Assembly: GCF_001625305.1 (NCBI RefSeq)
Contig: NW_017802491.1
Span: 1,962,438 to 2,026,437, forward strand
DNA: 64,000 nt
Reading direction: 5' to 3'
Source of the DNA: Branchiostoma belcheri
Taxonomy: Eukaryota; Chordata; Leptocardii; Amphioxiformes; Branchiostomatidae
The notes beneath the pieces were generated by a model. That model did not search any database and was not told where the DNA came from. It saw only the letters and a program-made list of their open reading frames with translations. How positions within the stretch are numbered: the stretch's first letter is position 1; each line of letters begins with the position of its first letter. A program made the position numbers and the translations under genes. Below, one piece after another: positions 33,065 through 47,450 of this stretch.

Positions 33065-35274
33065 CTTCCAGTGTCTAATACATAGCAGTACACGAAGCAA
33101 AATAGACTGATCTACCCACTCTGACATACAATACACATTCCTGTTGTTAGCATTACATGGCATGGACTACTATCTTCACTGTACCCACACCAGGCTACTC
33201 CCAAACTATCAGCCTGTTCATAGTAGGTAGTGGATTCACTCTCAATGCACAAATGACAACACCTGACTGGAATGTACAACTCATAAAGCAAGGAAAATGA
33301 ACACAGATGTCACAACCACAAGTACATAGCAGGCTTGGCAGTTTGGTGCTGACACAAGGAGCAATGGGGTTGTGCATACTCATTTGTAGCACCCATAATT
33401 GTCCAGCGAAAAATGGCACTTTTCTGTCATCAGTGGAATACTAAAGTGTAGAGCAATTCTGTGATGACAAAGGCAAATACTAGCAGGTCTGTCCAACAAA
33501 ACTGAAGTGTGGAATCTTTCAAAGCATGTTGAAGGGATTAGGCGTTCCAAGTATTGTTGCTACCACTGGGTTTAAAATGTGGCCAATGACATAGTTCACT
33601 AACAGAAAATGGGACAGGTCATTAGTAAAATATGCATTTTAAGTTTAAGGAATGTTTTATCAAATGCCTCAAATGTTTGGACGGACTGAAATATCCTGTT
33701 TTTCAATTACCAATCAGGTCACACTTCCCATGCTAAATAACAATTCCTCAAATCAAACAAGATCGGAGATAACTTTTCTTCTAGTGTCTGTTTCCTGTTC
33801 TTCCCCTTCATTTTTAATCAAACTGTGTGCACCAAGGAACTTTACTGTTACAGCTGGAATTATGAGAAGTGGACACCTGATGGCCAACAAGAGACAGAAC
33901 CAAGAAATTACATTTCTGATTCATTTCCTTTGCACAGCTTTTCAATCTGTGGTCCTTACCAAGAAAGTGTCTTGTCAACACTTGTATGTCAATGAGTGGG
34001 GAAGTGGTTTGGAAGCAGAATTTGGAGCAGTCTACTCAAATACACCATCCATATCTCATGCAACAGACTGGAGTGTATTATCCAGAAAGAGATACTCATT
34101 GATGTACAAAAATGTATGTTTAGTTTCTAATTTGGAATATAGAAATGATCTAAACACAGCATAGGAAAAACATTGATAAGAGTTATGACCAGATCATCAA
34201 AAGGAGAGGGCATCCCAGGAGACAAAATAAATTTTCTGACATCCCCTTGAAAGCTATTTGGTGCTGCTAAGCTGGATTACAAGAAAACTACATTAAATGT
34301 AGGCACATTCACACATACAAAGAAGCAAAGCAACGATTTCAAACTACATGTATACTTCATAACTTGCACTGGATCCTACTGTTTTATAATCAATAAGAAA
34401 TGCTTTCTGCTACACCCAATGTATACAATCTCTCTTACAATATAATTGCTTGCTAAATATCTCTTCTCAAAACCATACATACTTGAGATTATGGATACGT
34501 AGAAATGCCACATCTTTCATTACAAAAATCTGATGACTGATTCTGATACAAAATAGTGTGGTGGTATGTATTCCAATTAGTACCACAATTTCAACAGAAC
34601 TTGTAAATCAATGTCAGACAACATGGATTCTGTTGGATTCTTTACAAGGCAGAAATTTTGCTTTATATATGTAGAGCTTTGGTGCAAGTTAAATTAGGTA
34701 TGTCAACAATGCCATCAAGCAGTTGCTATTTGAACTGCAGTTTGATCACAAAGCTGGTAGCCCTATTCCATTGCTACAAGTTTTAAGTTGATGATTAGAC
34801 TGCACCAATATAATCACTGAGCAATTTGCTTCTCTCCTTGTTTGGTGGGTGAAGTAATATTCAGCAAACCTCAAGCATGTGATTATCTTGACACAGACAT
34901 CCATACAGTTGTTTTAAGTATCTACTTTGCTCATCCAATCATTGTCAGTTGATTTAATGCACTTATGTCTCCTTAATCTCACTACAGCTTATACAGCTAT
35001 GCAACCTGCCTCTGAGCTCACCTACCAATCCTCTCACACAGGAGTTAGCTGGTGAAGAAAACTCCAACATGAATGATTACAAATGGAATAGTTGTTTTCG
35101 GCAGCAATTGTTGGAAACATCAAAATAAAAAGCTGGCCACTGCCTCAACAAGAGAACTGGGAGCTGAGCTCAGAGGTCAATATCGATGTAGAAAAAGAAA
35201 AAAAGTGAGTATGACTAGACTTCTCACTACTCTATGTGTCTAATGGTAAGTTATGCAGACATGGTTCACATGTG
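33065..35274 (-). other. Probable long 3' UTR of RhoGDI
   Basis: Uniform, non-repetitive AT-rich sequence with no spliced gene signature. A chance 170-codon ORF on + at 33652-34164 has no recognisable domain and an unlikely composition. The UTR assignment is inferred from strand continuity and the AATAAA at its far end. Confidence 0.35.
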
Positions 35275-36960
35275 TTACTCCCAGTCTTTCTTGATGTCGA
35301 ACGCCCAGTCCCACTCCAGGTAGATGTTTTTGTCATCGTCGGTGAATTGACTATGGACCTTGTAGTGGCCACGAGCGACCATGCCGGAGGGCGCCTCCTC
35401 TATCGGGGTCATGTACGAGTGTGGCGTTTTCACCGGCGGGTAGCTTCCCACCATGTACTTGGACTTGTCCACTGTTAACAGAGAAGAGAAAGTGTTACAG
35501 GACATAAAATAGCTCCAAACTATCATGTTTCCCTGTAGAGGTCTTAACATAAGTACACATGTACTATGATGTGAGGAAAATATTACAATCCCATACAATG
35601 TACAGGGCTAATGTGAAATCTTCTTGTCCTCCCTCTTAAGCTTGCTTGGGTAAGGATTCGTGGTGATGAACATCTTGCATTTAGCAGCATGCTAAATGAT
35701 AACCTGCCAGTCTTGCTCTAGTATATTAATCTAAATGCATCAACACAAGCATCACCCATGTGACTGTATGTGCGATAAGAGTACATGTACTACTGGGTTA
35801 CATAAGGTACCCACCTTTGATTCCTTTCCTGGTGCTTGTCTGCACGTACTTCAGCCCCGTCACAATTTCATGTTGGCACTGGGGGAAAAATGGGGTAACA
35901 AGATCTCAATGAATTCTCAATGTTATGATAAATCCTATCTTTCTCTATGGTGGAGTGACAAGATATTTCTTCAAAAGAGTTTTAATGTTAGGTGTTTGTG
36001 AACTCACTCCTAACAATAATGAGAAATAATTTCTTAATATGTGTTTTCACTTCACAGAACATTATGATATGGCACACAACAGCAAAACATTCAATTTTTC
36101 ATCTTTTTTTACCCTGGCATATGACAATGAGTTGTACAGAAATTTTTCTTTATGCTTTCAGGAATATAGATTAGAACTTTTGTCAAGGGATCATGTACTT
36201 ACCCTGAAGACAACTTTGATCCTAAATTCCACCCCTTCCTTGATGATGAAGGGCTTGTCCTTCAAGGTGCTCAGGTCCGCTGTAAAAGTACATGTAGGGT
36301 TGCATTTCAGAATGTGCTTCTTACATACTAAATGTGAAAAAAACAAATTGATATGCAAATTCAGATATACACAACATGTACACCTATTGTTTGGATTACT
36401 CTCCTATGACTGCAGAAATCATATATAAATTTACCAAAGAAATAAAAAAAACTGTAAAAAAAACGGTGTCTAACCTCCAGTTAGGTCCAACTCCACATCA
36501 GTACGACCACCCACAACCAGAGCCATCTTCAACACTCTTACTCTGGCTGGATCATCTGAGGAAACAACAAGGATCATCAGACAGTTATAGACATGTAGTA
36601 ATACAGACTGTACAACAAGGACACATCTCATCAGATAATCATATCATCATGTAGACAGTTACAATGATACAAGCTTGTGCTCTAAAATGTAACAGAATGA
36701 ACAAGATGAACTAAATTCCATACTTTCCTCCCTATCTAGTGGCATACTCAATTTTGCCATGTTAAAACTAGCAGCTCACCGGCTGGGGCGTACACATCCT
36801 GGAGACCCAGCTGGCTCTTGTAGGTGTTCAGACTCTCGTCCTCGGCGTCCAGGGTTTTAATTTCATCCAGAGTTTTCATGGCTGGAGTCTTGTAGCCGGG
36901 AGTCTCCTCTGGTTCCTCCTCTCCCTCAGCAATGGCCTGGGGCTCCTGCTCGTCTGCCAT
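35275..36960 (-). CDS. ARHGDIA: Rho GDP-dissociation inhibitor (RhoGDI)
   Basis: Five coding exons on minus: 36780-36960, 36475-36555, 36203-36279, 35815-35878 and 35275-35471. They join in frame to 199 residues, close to the usual 200-205. RhoGDI holds prenylated Rho, Rac and Cdc42 in the cytosol, blocks GDP release, and shields the lipid in an immunoglobulin-like C-terminal sandwich. Visible hallmarks are the flexible acidic N-terminus (QAIAEGEEEPEETPGYK), the Rho-binding helices ('SLNTYKSQLG'), 'DVELDLTG', 'FIIKEGVEFRIKVVFR', 'GLKYVQTSTRKG', 'YMVGSYPP', 'EEAPSGMVARGHY', 'FTDDD' and the end 'WAFDIKKDWE'. An acceptor at 36976-36977 just upstream of the ATG shows that the 5' UTR is spliced. 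Invertebrates usually have one RhoGDI gene, so the symbol marks the family rather than a specific vertebrate copy. Confidence 0.95.
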
Positions 36961-39900
36961 CTTGGTGTAGTACTACTGCAATAAGGAAGGGGGCAGTGTT
37001 TAAAACATTTCAAGATGACTGTACACTGAACATATTAATATTATGTCAGCACTATTTATTCTTTGTCACTACAATACCTATGAGTGTGAACTAATATAAT
37101 CACAACTTACCCAAGTTAGTCATAGGACTACCAGTATCTGGACCAAATGTACCACTATTAACAACTGGCACCAATCATATATAATTGGTTACTTGAGCTA
37201 CAATTGGTTACTTGATCTAAGCTAGTCGGGCTGATTAGCTTTATGAGACATAATGAATATTGGCACACACTTCCTCCTCATGCTGACATTCTCTTTGAAT
37301 ACGCTTCCAAACGTAGAAAACTGGATTAACAACATTTTCAGCATTCACATCAGCGTTAATTCTCACAAACATCTCAGCCAGTCCTGTGATTTTCTAGCCC
37401 TGTTTGTTGGATGGAGTACAGTCTGCCACTATTTCGCTGTAGCCTATCATGTTTATGTGATGTTTGTTTAAAAACTCAAACATGGCTTCCAGCAGGGGCA
37501 TGGGGGAAGTTGGCAGGACGTGGTTTCTACCACCCCAGTGACCCTGCCTCTCAAGACATCACTCAGATCAGCCATCTTGGAATCAGAACCCTCAGATCTT
37601 CAAGTGGCATTGACCTACTTACATCTTAATGTACAGCACATGTCTATGTAACATCTGTTACATGATGGCCTGACTTAAATTTTAGAGAAGTGTCTGTCTC
37701 CACCACGGGTCGACTGGAGACACTAGAAGAATTGTAATAAAAAGACCTGTCCTTTACTTCACACGTACAAAAAATATAATAAAGCTTGCAATTTGCAACA
37801 AAGATATGTTGATGATCACATCCATTATACAAGAAAAAGACATAATGACAGACTGAGACAGAAGAAAATCTTATCAGACCAAACCTAAACAGAGAGGCAT
37901 CCAGGCTAAGTGGAAATCTATGTACCTGATAGCAGTTTTCATCCAAAATGCAGAACTTCATGTTTACAAAGCAAATGGCAGAAAAGAATGGCTCACTCTG
38001 CAGCTGTGGTATCTTGTTTATTGTGAATGCCCAGAGCTAGCTGAGTATGTTATTTCCACAGCAAGAAGCAAATATTAAGCATAGAGATTTTCAACATTTT
38101 TTTCCCTTTCAATTTGGATTTGTTAAAAGGTCATGAGTAGAAATGTACATCAATATAATATTCTGGACTGATGGTAATTTTGTAGTCAAGCAGCCTGATA
38201 CTCGCACAAACAAAGCAGTGAAATTCTTTTCCAACATGGACACCATGATTAATACATGCGCAGCCTACAGACTATTCTGTATGTGGTACGTGCTGAAGCC
38301 AGTGTAAAACTAATAACCTTGCCATTTCATCTTGGAGTGTTGCCTTCTGCACTGTGTCTGCAATCTAATCACATCACCTCTAGTCTACCAAAAGCAATCA
38401 TCATAACTTCAATAGAAAAGCTCAAAGGCCACAAGATTGAGACCTTTGATTTGAAAAAGGACTTTCAGCAAAATTTCTTACTGGCATGGAGGCAAAATTC
38501 AATTTGTCACCAAATTCCTGTTTACTTTTAAATCTGCCTGAATTCATAATAGTATGTATGCAGGAGACAAATTACAGAGGCCTTTTTATTCTAAGTACTA
38601 GTACCTTGTCTGACCATGTAACAGTAAAACTAAAAGCGTGAGTATATGTTATTGCCATCAGTCCAGTGACAGAATAAGGCTACAAAAGACACAAATATAG
38701 CCCTGTGATCACCAGCTATGACTAATGCATTAGTGACATCATAGCTTTTATTGGGGCTCTAACTGCAACCAGGGAAAATCCAACCTTTTCGGTGCATCCC
38801 CTGGGTATATCAGGCAGACATCACTGACTCTCATGTCTGTCCAATTGGGTTACATCAAACAGCAATCGCATCTCTCTCAAAATTAATGACCTATTTACAA
38901 AATTGCCTCTTGGCTGTCTGGAACAGTTGACAGCTCTCTCTCAGTTTTTATGGAATGAGATTCATTTTATGTTTGTACAGAAGCTGTCCATGTTCTCATT
39001 CAATTCAGATGATGTGACACACTTGGCCATGTTCCAAACTTCCAATGCACGGAAAGGAAGCAACTGTTTCCTTTTTTAATCTTTTATGAGAATCGAGTTT
39101 GGCACAACAAGAAACATGGCATAGCGGGACTTCCTGTGACACTACACAAAATGTACAAGATGTTTCTGTGTTTTTCAGGGGGTGCATGATCAAATACTAA
39201 GTTCTCCCAACCATGAACTGTGACCTTGTGAAGTCAAGCAGGCTGGAAGATCAATTTTCTGTGGCCCTTTCCTGTGATCATGTATCTGATGGAGAGATAG
39301 TACCCAAATCACAGGACATGTATGTCAGACAAACAAATGTTCCTCTACACTTCAAAGGGAGGGGAAATCTGAACCACAATACTAGATCTTGAACACAGAT
39401 ATAACAATACTTGTACTTACAGTTAATTCTTTCACAGTGCTAAGTAACAAAAGTTTGTCCTATTAGTACCTAATTCTCAACTGGAAGAGAAATCGAACTG
39501 TTCTTTATGTCTTCACAACCAATAAATACCCTCTGATCGTATCCAAGTTGGTCCTCAAATAGCTGCAGTACATGATTGGCTGACAGTGTTTAACAGTCAT
39601 TAGAGATTTATGGCTTTGCCAGCACAATACAACGTCTCAATCTCCTCCTAACAACGCTGCCCAAATTGGTAACCCTTGGAAAAAGGTCTCCAGGAAGCAA
39701 AAGGCCAGGGGGACGGCACTTGTGACCTGCTGTCAAGAAACATATTGTTTGGTACTTACTGTGTACATTAGAATAGAAATGCACTCATTCATCAGAACTG
39801 AGAAGTAGACTCAATAGCCTGATATACTGTAGAACTCATTAAAGACCTAGCAAATTCAATACCTGGTACTGACTAGACTGCCAAAGACTCAATTCTCTGA

Positions 39901-41828
39901 AACTGTACTGTTGGGAATTTCTGTATATCAATCAAACCACTGCCAATATATACCATACTAACAACCACTACATACAGGTGTCAGGTCACAGTTCCCTATT
40001 GATGATACATGTGAGTATTCATCCAACAGTGACATAACTCCTTACATTACAGATCCCTTTGTTATTAGTTTAACATGTCTATAGTCGTGGCAGCAGTACA
40101 GATTTACTAGCACAGATTACTAGCAGTAGGCTGTTGTACAGTAGACCAGGCCTGGCACATTCCACAGTAAGCAGCACCCCACAGGTTTAAACAAACACTG
40201 CCATGACCCATTTCAGAAGGGTGACCTCAGCTCAGAACTTCTAAAATCAAACAGCATGGTGCTATGTTCACAGGATAAGTTAGTGCCAAAATCATACTAC
40301 TAGTCTATCCTAGCTATAGTGCTACTTATGAACATACCAGCATGGAAGAGGAAGCCATGACATAAGGCTATATTGCCTTATGTTGTGGCTTCTAATCTTC
40401 TACCATATTAAAATACAGAAGAACTCTACAGTACAGTATATATAACTTGTGATACATGTACTGCAGTATGAGAAAACTTCAACTTGAGAATTGCTGGAAT
40501 GAATCATAATCCATATCATATACGATACATGCAGGAAATGAGAATCCATAGGACATACATAACAACTGCCCTATCATCATGCCACCCCCACTTGAAATCC
40601 AACAGTTTGCTCTGACCTGACAGTGGGTGCTGTTTGTTTTAGTGACTATTCTCTCATGCCACAGTACACTCCATTAGGACTGTTGTGACTGAACCTTGAG
40701 CCTCAACTGTCAGGGAGCAACCAAAAATCTTCTTGGGGGAACTTGAGTTTACTTAAGTGCACTACCAATAGTTCAATGGGATATGCATGGTCCTTTGTAA
40801 CTTAACTGAATTGAAAAAAAAGGAAGCTCATAGCTTGATCACAGCTGCACATGTAACATTTAATTTACCGGTAATCACTTCATAATTGATGTCCATGTCA
40901 ATTAACAAATTAATTTCCTTGTAATGAGATACAGGTCAACAAAACTTTCACTATTTCACACATCATAAGTTAACCTATGGCAACGTATTTCAAGTTTAAC
41001 GTTAACGTTACAACTCAACAATAAAATACATGCACTGAAATGTCATTCATTTCAAGTAACAGTAATTTCAAATAGGAAAATATGAGCTTTTTTTCTTCTT
41101 CAAATTACGCTGTTTTGATCTTATATAAAATGCACAAACAAGATGAAAAGGCTAACATTAATGCACATGCCATTACCAACAGCTCACGCCTGTATAATTT
41201 ATCAGCAACACTTCCTCCTTTTACAGCGCTTGTGTGACATCATGTTTGCAAGGCAATCAAATTTGTACCAGTCGTGTTGTTTAACCATCGGAAAATGGGA
41301 ACAAAAGTGCAAAGCAAATCTTACCGACGATGCACTGCTGAAATATCCGACCATGGAAAATATTGTAATTATTGAGATAAACTTTTCATACCTTCACTTT
41401 GCAATCTTATGGAATTTGTGTTGAACGGTCGACATTTTTCTAGACGGCGATAAATTTGCGATTAATACACCTGCCCTAAAGAGTTGCATAATTTCATAAA
41501 AATTATAACTTCAATTGGTTCAACTTCAGGCCCAAAACATCGGCGGCATTAACACGACTTTGTGGACAAATACTGCAAGGGTTTCACAACTAACCGGCGA
41601 TTAGAAAATTCGAATTTTCCAGACTTGGCCCTCCCGTGATATTGTGTCATGCATGCCTGCAGCTGCCCTCCCCAAGGAAGGAAGTCGGCTACCGAAGCAC
41701 GGCCACCCAAACTTCGCCCATAGAGAAAATCACTAACATCTACGCGATCCTCTAAACTTGTAGGCTTTCAAACTACACACGAAGTGGAGCAATGTACGAG
41801 TGAAATAGTTAGAAGGTGACAAACTTAC
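36961..41828 (-). other. Probable 5' UTR intron of RhoGDI
   Basis: A splice acceptor (TTATTGCAG) ends at 36976, 15 bases before the RhoGDI ATG. The best upstream donor, CCA|GTAAGT, is at 41827-41828 on minus. The roughly 4.85 kb between holds only short, featureless ORFs. The pairing is inference. Confidence 0.45.
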
Positions 41829-42020
41829 TGGAATGTAGAGCTTGTGATAGAAACAACAGGGAACTCCACCCCTCGATCTCCTGATGTCAGGTAAATGGCG
41901 GCCGGAAATGGGGCTCTACGTCTGATCGTCCTCCGCGTTTCCGCCCAAGCACAGCCCGGAGGAATGCGGGCGATCAAGAAAGTAGTCCCAGGAACGCAGG
42001 CGTTTTGGCAGTGCTTCATG
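41829..42020 (-). promoter_or_regulatory. Probable untranslated first exon and promoter of RhoGDI
   Basis: A GC-rich stretch with a GTAAGT donor at its downstream end and an AAATGGCGGCC word at 41893-41903, which matches a YY1 core typical of housekeeping promoters. The transcription start itself cannot be placed. Confidence 0.4.
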
Positions 42021-42725
42021 TCGTGACTGCGTGCTCGTTTATGGGAATCATATCAAAGATTTCTTTAACTTTTCAGACAGAAAGGGTTATAGAGTGTTCT
42101 GTTCAACAGTTTATGCCTACAAAGTTGCCTGCTTTTCTTGAAATATCTGTGCCAAAGTAGTTTGTGTCTCCTCATTAAAACTCAATGGTAATGGACATCG
42201 GCATGTGTACTATCACGTGAACATTTTTCTCATGTTTCAGGTTTACAATGAAGTTTTTGTCACCTTTCGATCCATAGCTGCTGGTGTGCAGGAATGTTTA
42301 TGCAAGTTTATTTCAGACCTGCTGTTTACTATTCCTAGACTGTCCTCAATTTTGCCACCAGCTATCTACATCAGTTGTACTTGGCGATCTTTTCACTCAC
42401 TTTTATATCTTAAAATTCCTGATCCATCATTATTATTATAACATTAATAACCAACTCAACTGTTGGTATGTAAAATGTTGGTGCTGCCTACAGGAGTTAA
42501 GATCAAGTCAGCCTTAGATCCACTGTAAAACTACCGACATAGGTCTTCACCAAACTGGTTCAGAAGTCTTCAGCTTACAATGACAATCGACTGAGAACTC
42601 CCAAGTTCTTTACTCCTATAAACTGTGGCCCGAGACAGGCATTAACTTAAATGTTTTTGATCCATTGAGTAGTGCCACAAATGAACAGCATTTCTACAGT
42701 CTTGGTTCACCTTTTAAAACTGTAA
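42021..42725. other. Spacer between RhoGDI and ALYREF
   Basis: About 700 bases between the RhoGDI first-exon region and the ALYREF 3' end. No gene seen. Confidence 0.35.
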
Positions 42726-42731
42726 TTTATT
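42726..42731 (-). terminator. Polyadenylation signal for ALYREF
   Basis: AATAAA on minus, about 780 bases past the ALYREF stop codon. Confidence 0.4.
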
Positions 42732-43509
42732 ACAAAGGAAAAAGAAATACTGACACACTTCATCAAATAAAGAGAGACAAGGTTTGCTTTGTGTATTTCT
42801 TTCTGTAACAAAGTTTCCCCACTATTTAAACACAACAAGGTACATGTATGTTTACATACAGACTAATGTTCATTAACATCACAAGGTTAAGAAAAAACAA
42901 GGTGCCCAAATTTTCCTAAGTTAAAAAGTATAGAATTAAAATCAAAAGAATTCTCTATGTAGGCAAGGTACAGTTTCAAAATATGTCGTAAATCAACATA
43001 TTGCTGAGGATATATTTGATTTTCCTTCCTTCTCTACTTCTCTTCCATGTTAACAACTTAAAAATAGTATAATGGAATATGGTGTTTACAACAACAGGTA
43101 CATACCTACAATAGTACTAAACTATATGAGTGGAATAAAGTACAAATGAAGACACTACTGATGACCGAATCTTTTCATGAGACTTTGGAAGTGTCAATTT
43201 TTATGTTCATGACAGTCTACTAGATCCATACATGTAGTAAAGAGTGACTTGTGAAGATTAAAATATAACACAGATGGAAGTTCTTTTCACATATGCTCTG
43301 AAGTCACTGTTTTGTCATACATAAAAATGGAAACACAGTGGTCATGACTACACCAAGGAATTACAAAATATTGACCACTGTTACAATGTGCATTTCTGTT
43401 GTATCCTTTCCGGTAGTCACTGTACATGTAGAACACCAACTAATCTGGGACTGTGGTCTGAAGTAAGGATTGATGGATGTGCCCCCCTCCCACTTGATCC
43501 ACGAGTTAT

Positions 43510-46500
43510 CTAGCTGTTCATCTGCAAGAGAAAACAATGGTTAGATTATTGAACTTTCGTCAAGGAACCACATAGTTCTTACAAAACCACAACTTAAAGC
43601 AAACATGATCAATCCTTCATCTTTGATTTGCAAAGAAGTTTTTCTATCTCAAATGTGCAGTGCTGTTAAGTGTTGGAGGTATTTAGTGCTTATTCTAAAG
43701 AACAAGAAATTCATTTCTCTTATGTCATATGACACCAGTGCAATGACAAAGTACACATTACCACTGTTACATCCTCGGAGTAAAACTGCTATCTACCAAT
43801 ATCTTTCATGGAGTAATCTGTCCTTACCCCAGCATTGTATGCATCTAGTTCAGCGTCCAGCTGCTCTGCTGAGATGTTTTCTCTGCTCTTGCCTCCACGG
43901 CCGCCCCTGCCGCGTCCCCTGCCCCCAAACCCACGGCCTCTGCCCCCGCGTCCTCTACCCCCACCGTAGCTGCCGCCGCTGTGGACACAAGAATTCATGT
44001 TAGACAATCAGCCTATCACATGTATTTTTGGCACCAGTTGATATCTTTCATCAAAAATCAATTCTAACAACTCAACTGGAAACGTTTCTCGCATGTGAAG
44101 TACATTGATTGCCAATTCGTTCCTGTACATTGCTTACATATCTGAGTTAAGTACTACGCAAATTATTATTACAGTACTGAAAATCAATGAACTTTGCAAT
44201 ACAAAAACTAAATAGTAAATGGGCTGATGAGATAAGGTAGGTAGGCAATACAGGGAACTAAGGAAGGATATCTTAAAATTTATCGCAACAGTATTGTCCA
44301 TTAGACCATGCCATGAACAAAGTGTATACAGTTAATAATGTTTGTTGTCTGTAGGCAGTGTTATACATGGAACACTAGCTTGTAGTGCCCAACACCTGTA
44401 ACCTGCCATGTGGTGATCCTGTGTGTTTCTCTAGGTCAGGGCACATGTCCCCACACTTGGGAAGTATCCATGTTTGGAATGGCAAGGCTTGGACATGTGC
44501 AAGACCAACCCAAACAACTCATATTCCCATATCATTAGTATCAGACCTTTTACTCTCAATATCTATTCAACGAATAATTTCATCCTAGATTTCATTACTA
44601 AATACAAGACTTGAAACTTTCAGACAGAATTTTCAAAACAGTTGCATGTCTGTAAGAAGTCTGGGAAGGTTAAAGTAACATGTAATTATGGATGACTGGG
44701 CATCACTTCTTTGTGCTTTAGGAAACAGTGCTAACTACTAAGTGAGTTATAATTATGAGTGGAAGAACTAGATCTAGTAAACTTTTCCATTGCTTAACAT
44801 AATATAAATCTCTTGCTCCTTTCTTGTAGCCAACCCTTTGTACATACAACAACCCTCTCTTCAAAATGTTCTTTCAGCACACATTATGTATAATTGTCAA
44901 ATGCGCATTTGTCTCATATCACTAAAGCTTTCCTGTAGTTTTCCAGAAATAGATAATTCACAACCACACAAGTCTTACCCCTGTCTGGCACCACCTCCAC
45001 TGCCTCCGCCGCCACCACCACCACCACCAGCTGCTGCCAGGTTTGAAGTCACCAACTGGATGTTCATTGACCGTCCTACAGACAGAAATACAGCATGGGT
45101 TGTTAGGATAATGTATGTCTTCATATTATGTGCACATTTGTCGTAATCAATTACACCTTTCATTCCAAAAGACCATAATTTCTTTTGTAACATCATCATC
45201 TATATTTCTTCTGTCTCTAAAACATTCTTGGCATGAAAATTCATTAGCCTAAGTCCAGCACTGTTCATGATTGCATCTAGTGAGCACAAATACACACAGT
45301 GTCATAATTAGTACTTTGGACTACTTCTTGTTTCACTCACCATCCAGTGGTACACCATTGTACTGCTTCATGGCTCTCATGGCGTCTGCTCTCTTCTCAA
45401 ACACGACATCTGCAGTGCCGAGGCTGCGACCTGACCTGTCGTAGTGCACAGCTGCCTTCTTCAGGTTCCCAAACTCTGCAAACAGCTCCTGTGGTGGGGA
45501 AACAGTTACAATTTTTAAAAAAAAAGTATTTTATTACCAAACAGTGCTTTGGACTCAGAGCTCATCTATAAGTAACCTGCTCTAGTTTATCAGAAAAAGG
45601 ATTTAGTTTTTTATTAAAGTTCATGAACAGTTGTACAGTGCAGTAAGAGGAGTTTCTTGAGAGAACTGGAAGAGAAAATTTGTTCACAGTCAACCTCTTG
45701 TTTTTTTTTTATCTTAGATAGAAAAACCCATGACTGGTAACACTAACTGACTATCTAAATGACCCACCTTGATATCTGCATCAGAAACCCCGAAGTCCAG
45801 GTTAGATATGAGGAGTTTCCCCCCTGTGGAGATGCCACTGCCTGCCCCCCCTAGCTGCTGCCCCCTCCGTGCACCCCCTCCAACACCTCCATCAAACATG
45901 TCGTGTTGCCACACATCTGGCATGGACTGGGGCTGTAAAGATATAAAGAAGGTCTTGAGACAAAATACTATGTGTGCATGTATTCATATTTCATGTCAAA
46001 GAATATTAGATAGTTACACTAAGCATCACAAGAACATAATATTATCCATACATAATTAATATTCATTCCAAACAAATGCCAGTCACTTTTGGTAATATTC
46101 TGTGAAACTATTGTACTTATATACAGTCATTTATTTATTTTGTCCAATTTCAGATTAAAGTAAATATATACTAGACTCTACCCAGTACTACTTTTTCCCT
46201 GGGATTCAAGAAGTAAGTAGTCTAATAGTATAATTAATAATACTAAGAAACAGTGATCCTCCATCACTGCTCAAGACAACTTCCAGGTTCCTCCTGTGTA
46301 GTCTGCCCTAAGGAAGTGAATGACACATCATGCTTTTGTCAGACACCCATGATGTTTTAACATGTTCTTTTATTCACATGGGAATAAAACTAAAAGGCCT
46401 GTGCTTTTCTTATGGAAAGTAGATGAAATCAGCTGTAAAGCTATTTCATGTGGAGCAATGTGAAACTTTAAAAGGTCAGAAATGTTTTAGGTAATTAGAA

Positions 46501-47355
46501 ATGTTTTAGATAATAATTACCTAAAACATACTTTTTCCAATGGGGTCTGCACCAAAACTTGCTGTAGTGTTACATAACTTGATAAGATTACATAAGATGA
46601 TGAAACAGAAAAGCCTCGGTTAATGTGTTGAAAACAAAGGACAAAAGATGTATCAGCACCGTAAGCTGTAACACGCCTTGGCTTGAAGGTGTTGTTCTTG
46701 TAACGTCTTGTGACACATCATCACCTGTTCTATTCTGTCATGTTTTCACTACCATGCCCTGTTGGCGTCCTCATGTCACACTATTTTGCATGTATCCTGT
46801 TTCATGTCGTGGGAGGGGGGCAAATCTCGTGTTCATGTAATATCTTCAGAACCTGGAGAAACTGACCCAAGTGGTGGAAGATGGACCGACTAATAAACAC
46901 AATGGACGGGTAGATATCAAAACCTGGGATCCAGCCGTCCCTTGACTCGTGAAGTCTCCGTTTCAAAACGTCCACCCAGGTTTTCTTTGTCAGTGGTGGC
47001 CATGATGACGCTAACATGGCGTAGCCAGGACTGATGACGATATCCGGTTTGTAAAACTTGTTGACAGAACATGAACAGGAGATGTTCGGGCTACAAAGGA
47101 CGGGGAATACCTACCCTAGAGTACGGAGCTGACCTANNNNNNNNNNNNNNNNNNNNACCGCCCCGTCTTCCCCTCCTCATGGGGCCCACCGCCGCCACCT
47201 CCGGCACTGAAGCCGCCACCACCGCCGCCACGGCCTCGACTAGCGCCGCGTCCCCGGCCACCTCCTCGTCCCCGGCCGCCACCACGGCCTCTACCCCGCC
47301 CGGGCTTGTTGAGCTTGATGATGTCGTCAAGAGACATGTCCATCTTGTCCGTCAT
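43510..47355 (-). CDS. ALYREF: Aly/REF mRNA export factor (THOC4)
   Basis: Six exons on minus: 47115-47355 (containing a gap), 45768-45932, 45341-45488, 44979-45075, 43828-43978 and 43510-43521. ALYREF joins TREX, is recruited by the helicase UAP56/DDX39B, binds spliced mRNA and hands it to NXF1 in the nucleus. The N-terminal UAP56-binding motif is clear ('[14 protein letters not shown]'), followed by RGG repeats. The RRM spans exons 2-4, with RNP2 '[11 protein letters not shown]', then '[20 protein letters not shown]' and RNP1-like '[17 protein letters not shown]'. After 'MNIQLVTS' come a Gly-rich linker, more RG repeats and the C-terminal UAP56 motif '[16 protein letters not shown]'. The last exon adds only four codons, 'MNS' and stop, matching the short tail of the vertebrate protein. 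The reading frames on either side of the gap disagree, so the gap is mis-sized. Confidence 0.94.
47137..47156. other. Assembly gap (20 N) inside ALYREF exon 1
   Basis: Codons upstream (ending 'EEGKTGR') and downstream ('RSAPYSR') are in different frames if 20 bases are counted. The true length must leave remainder 1 when divided by 3. Confidence 0.95.
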
Positions 47356-47440
47356 GGTGGAAGTCTGTCTTATGGACTCGAACAAACAGCAAAAGTGGAA
47401 GAGAGGACGAGCTACTGCGTGCACCTCACCGACGCGGAGA

Positions 47441-47450
47441 AAATGGCGGT
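47441..47450 (+). promoter_or_regulatory. YY1-like element at the ALYREF promoter
   Basis: AAATGGCGGT lies 86 bases upstream of the ALYREF ATG. It matches the AAnATGGCGG core common near starts of housekeeping genes. The transcription start itself was not identified. Confidence 0.35.

Noticed and set aside
33652..34164. 170-codon ORF on plus
   Set aside because: No domain, no codon bias and no partner exons; it lies antisense to the probable RhoGDI 3' UTR.
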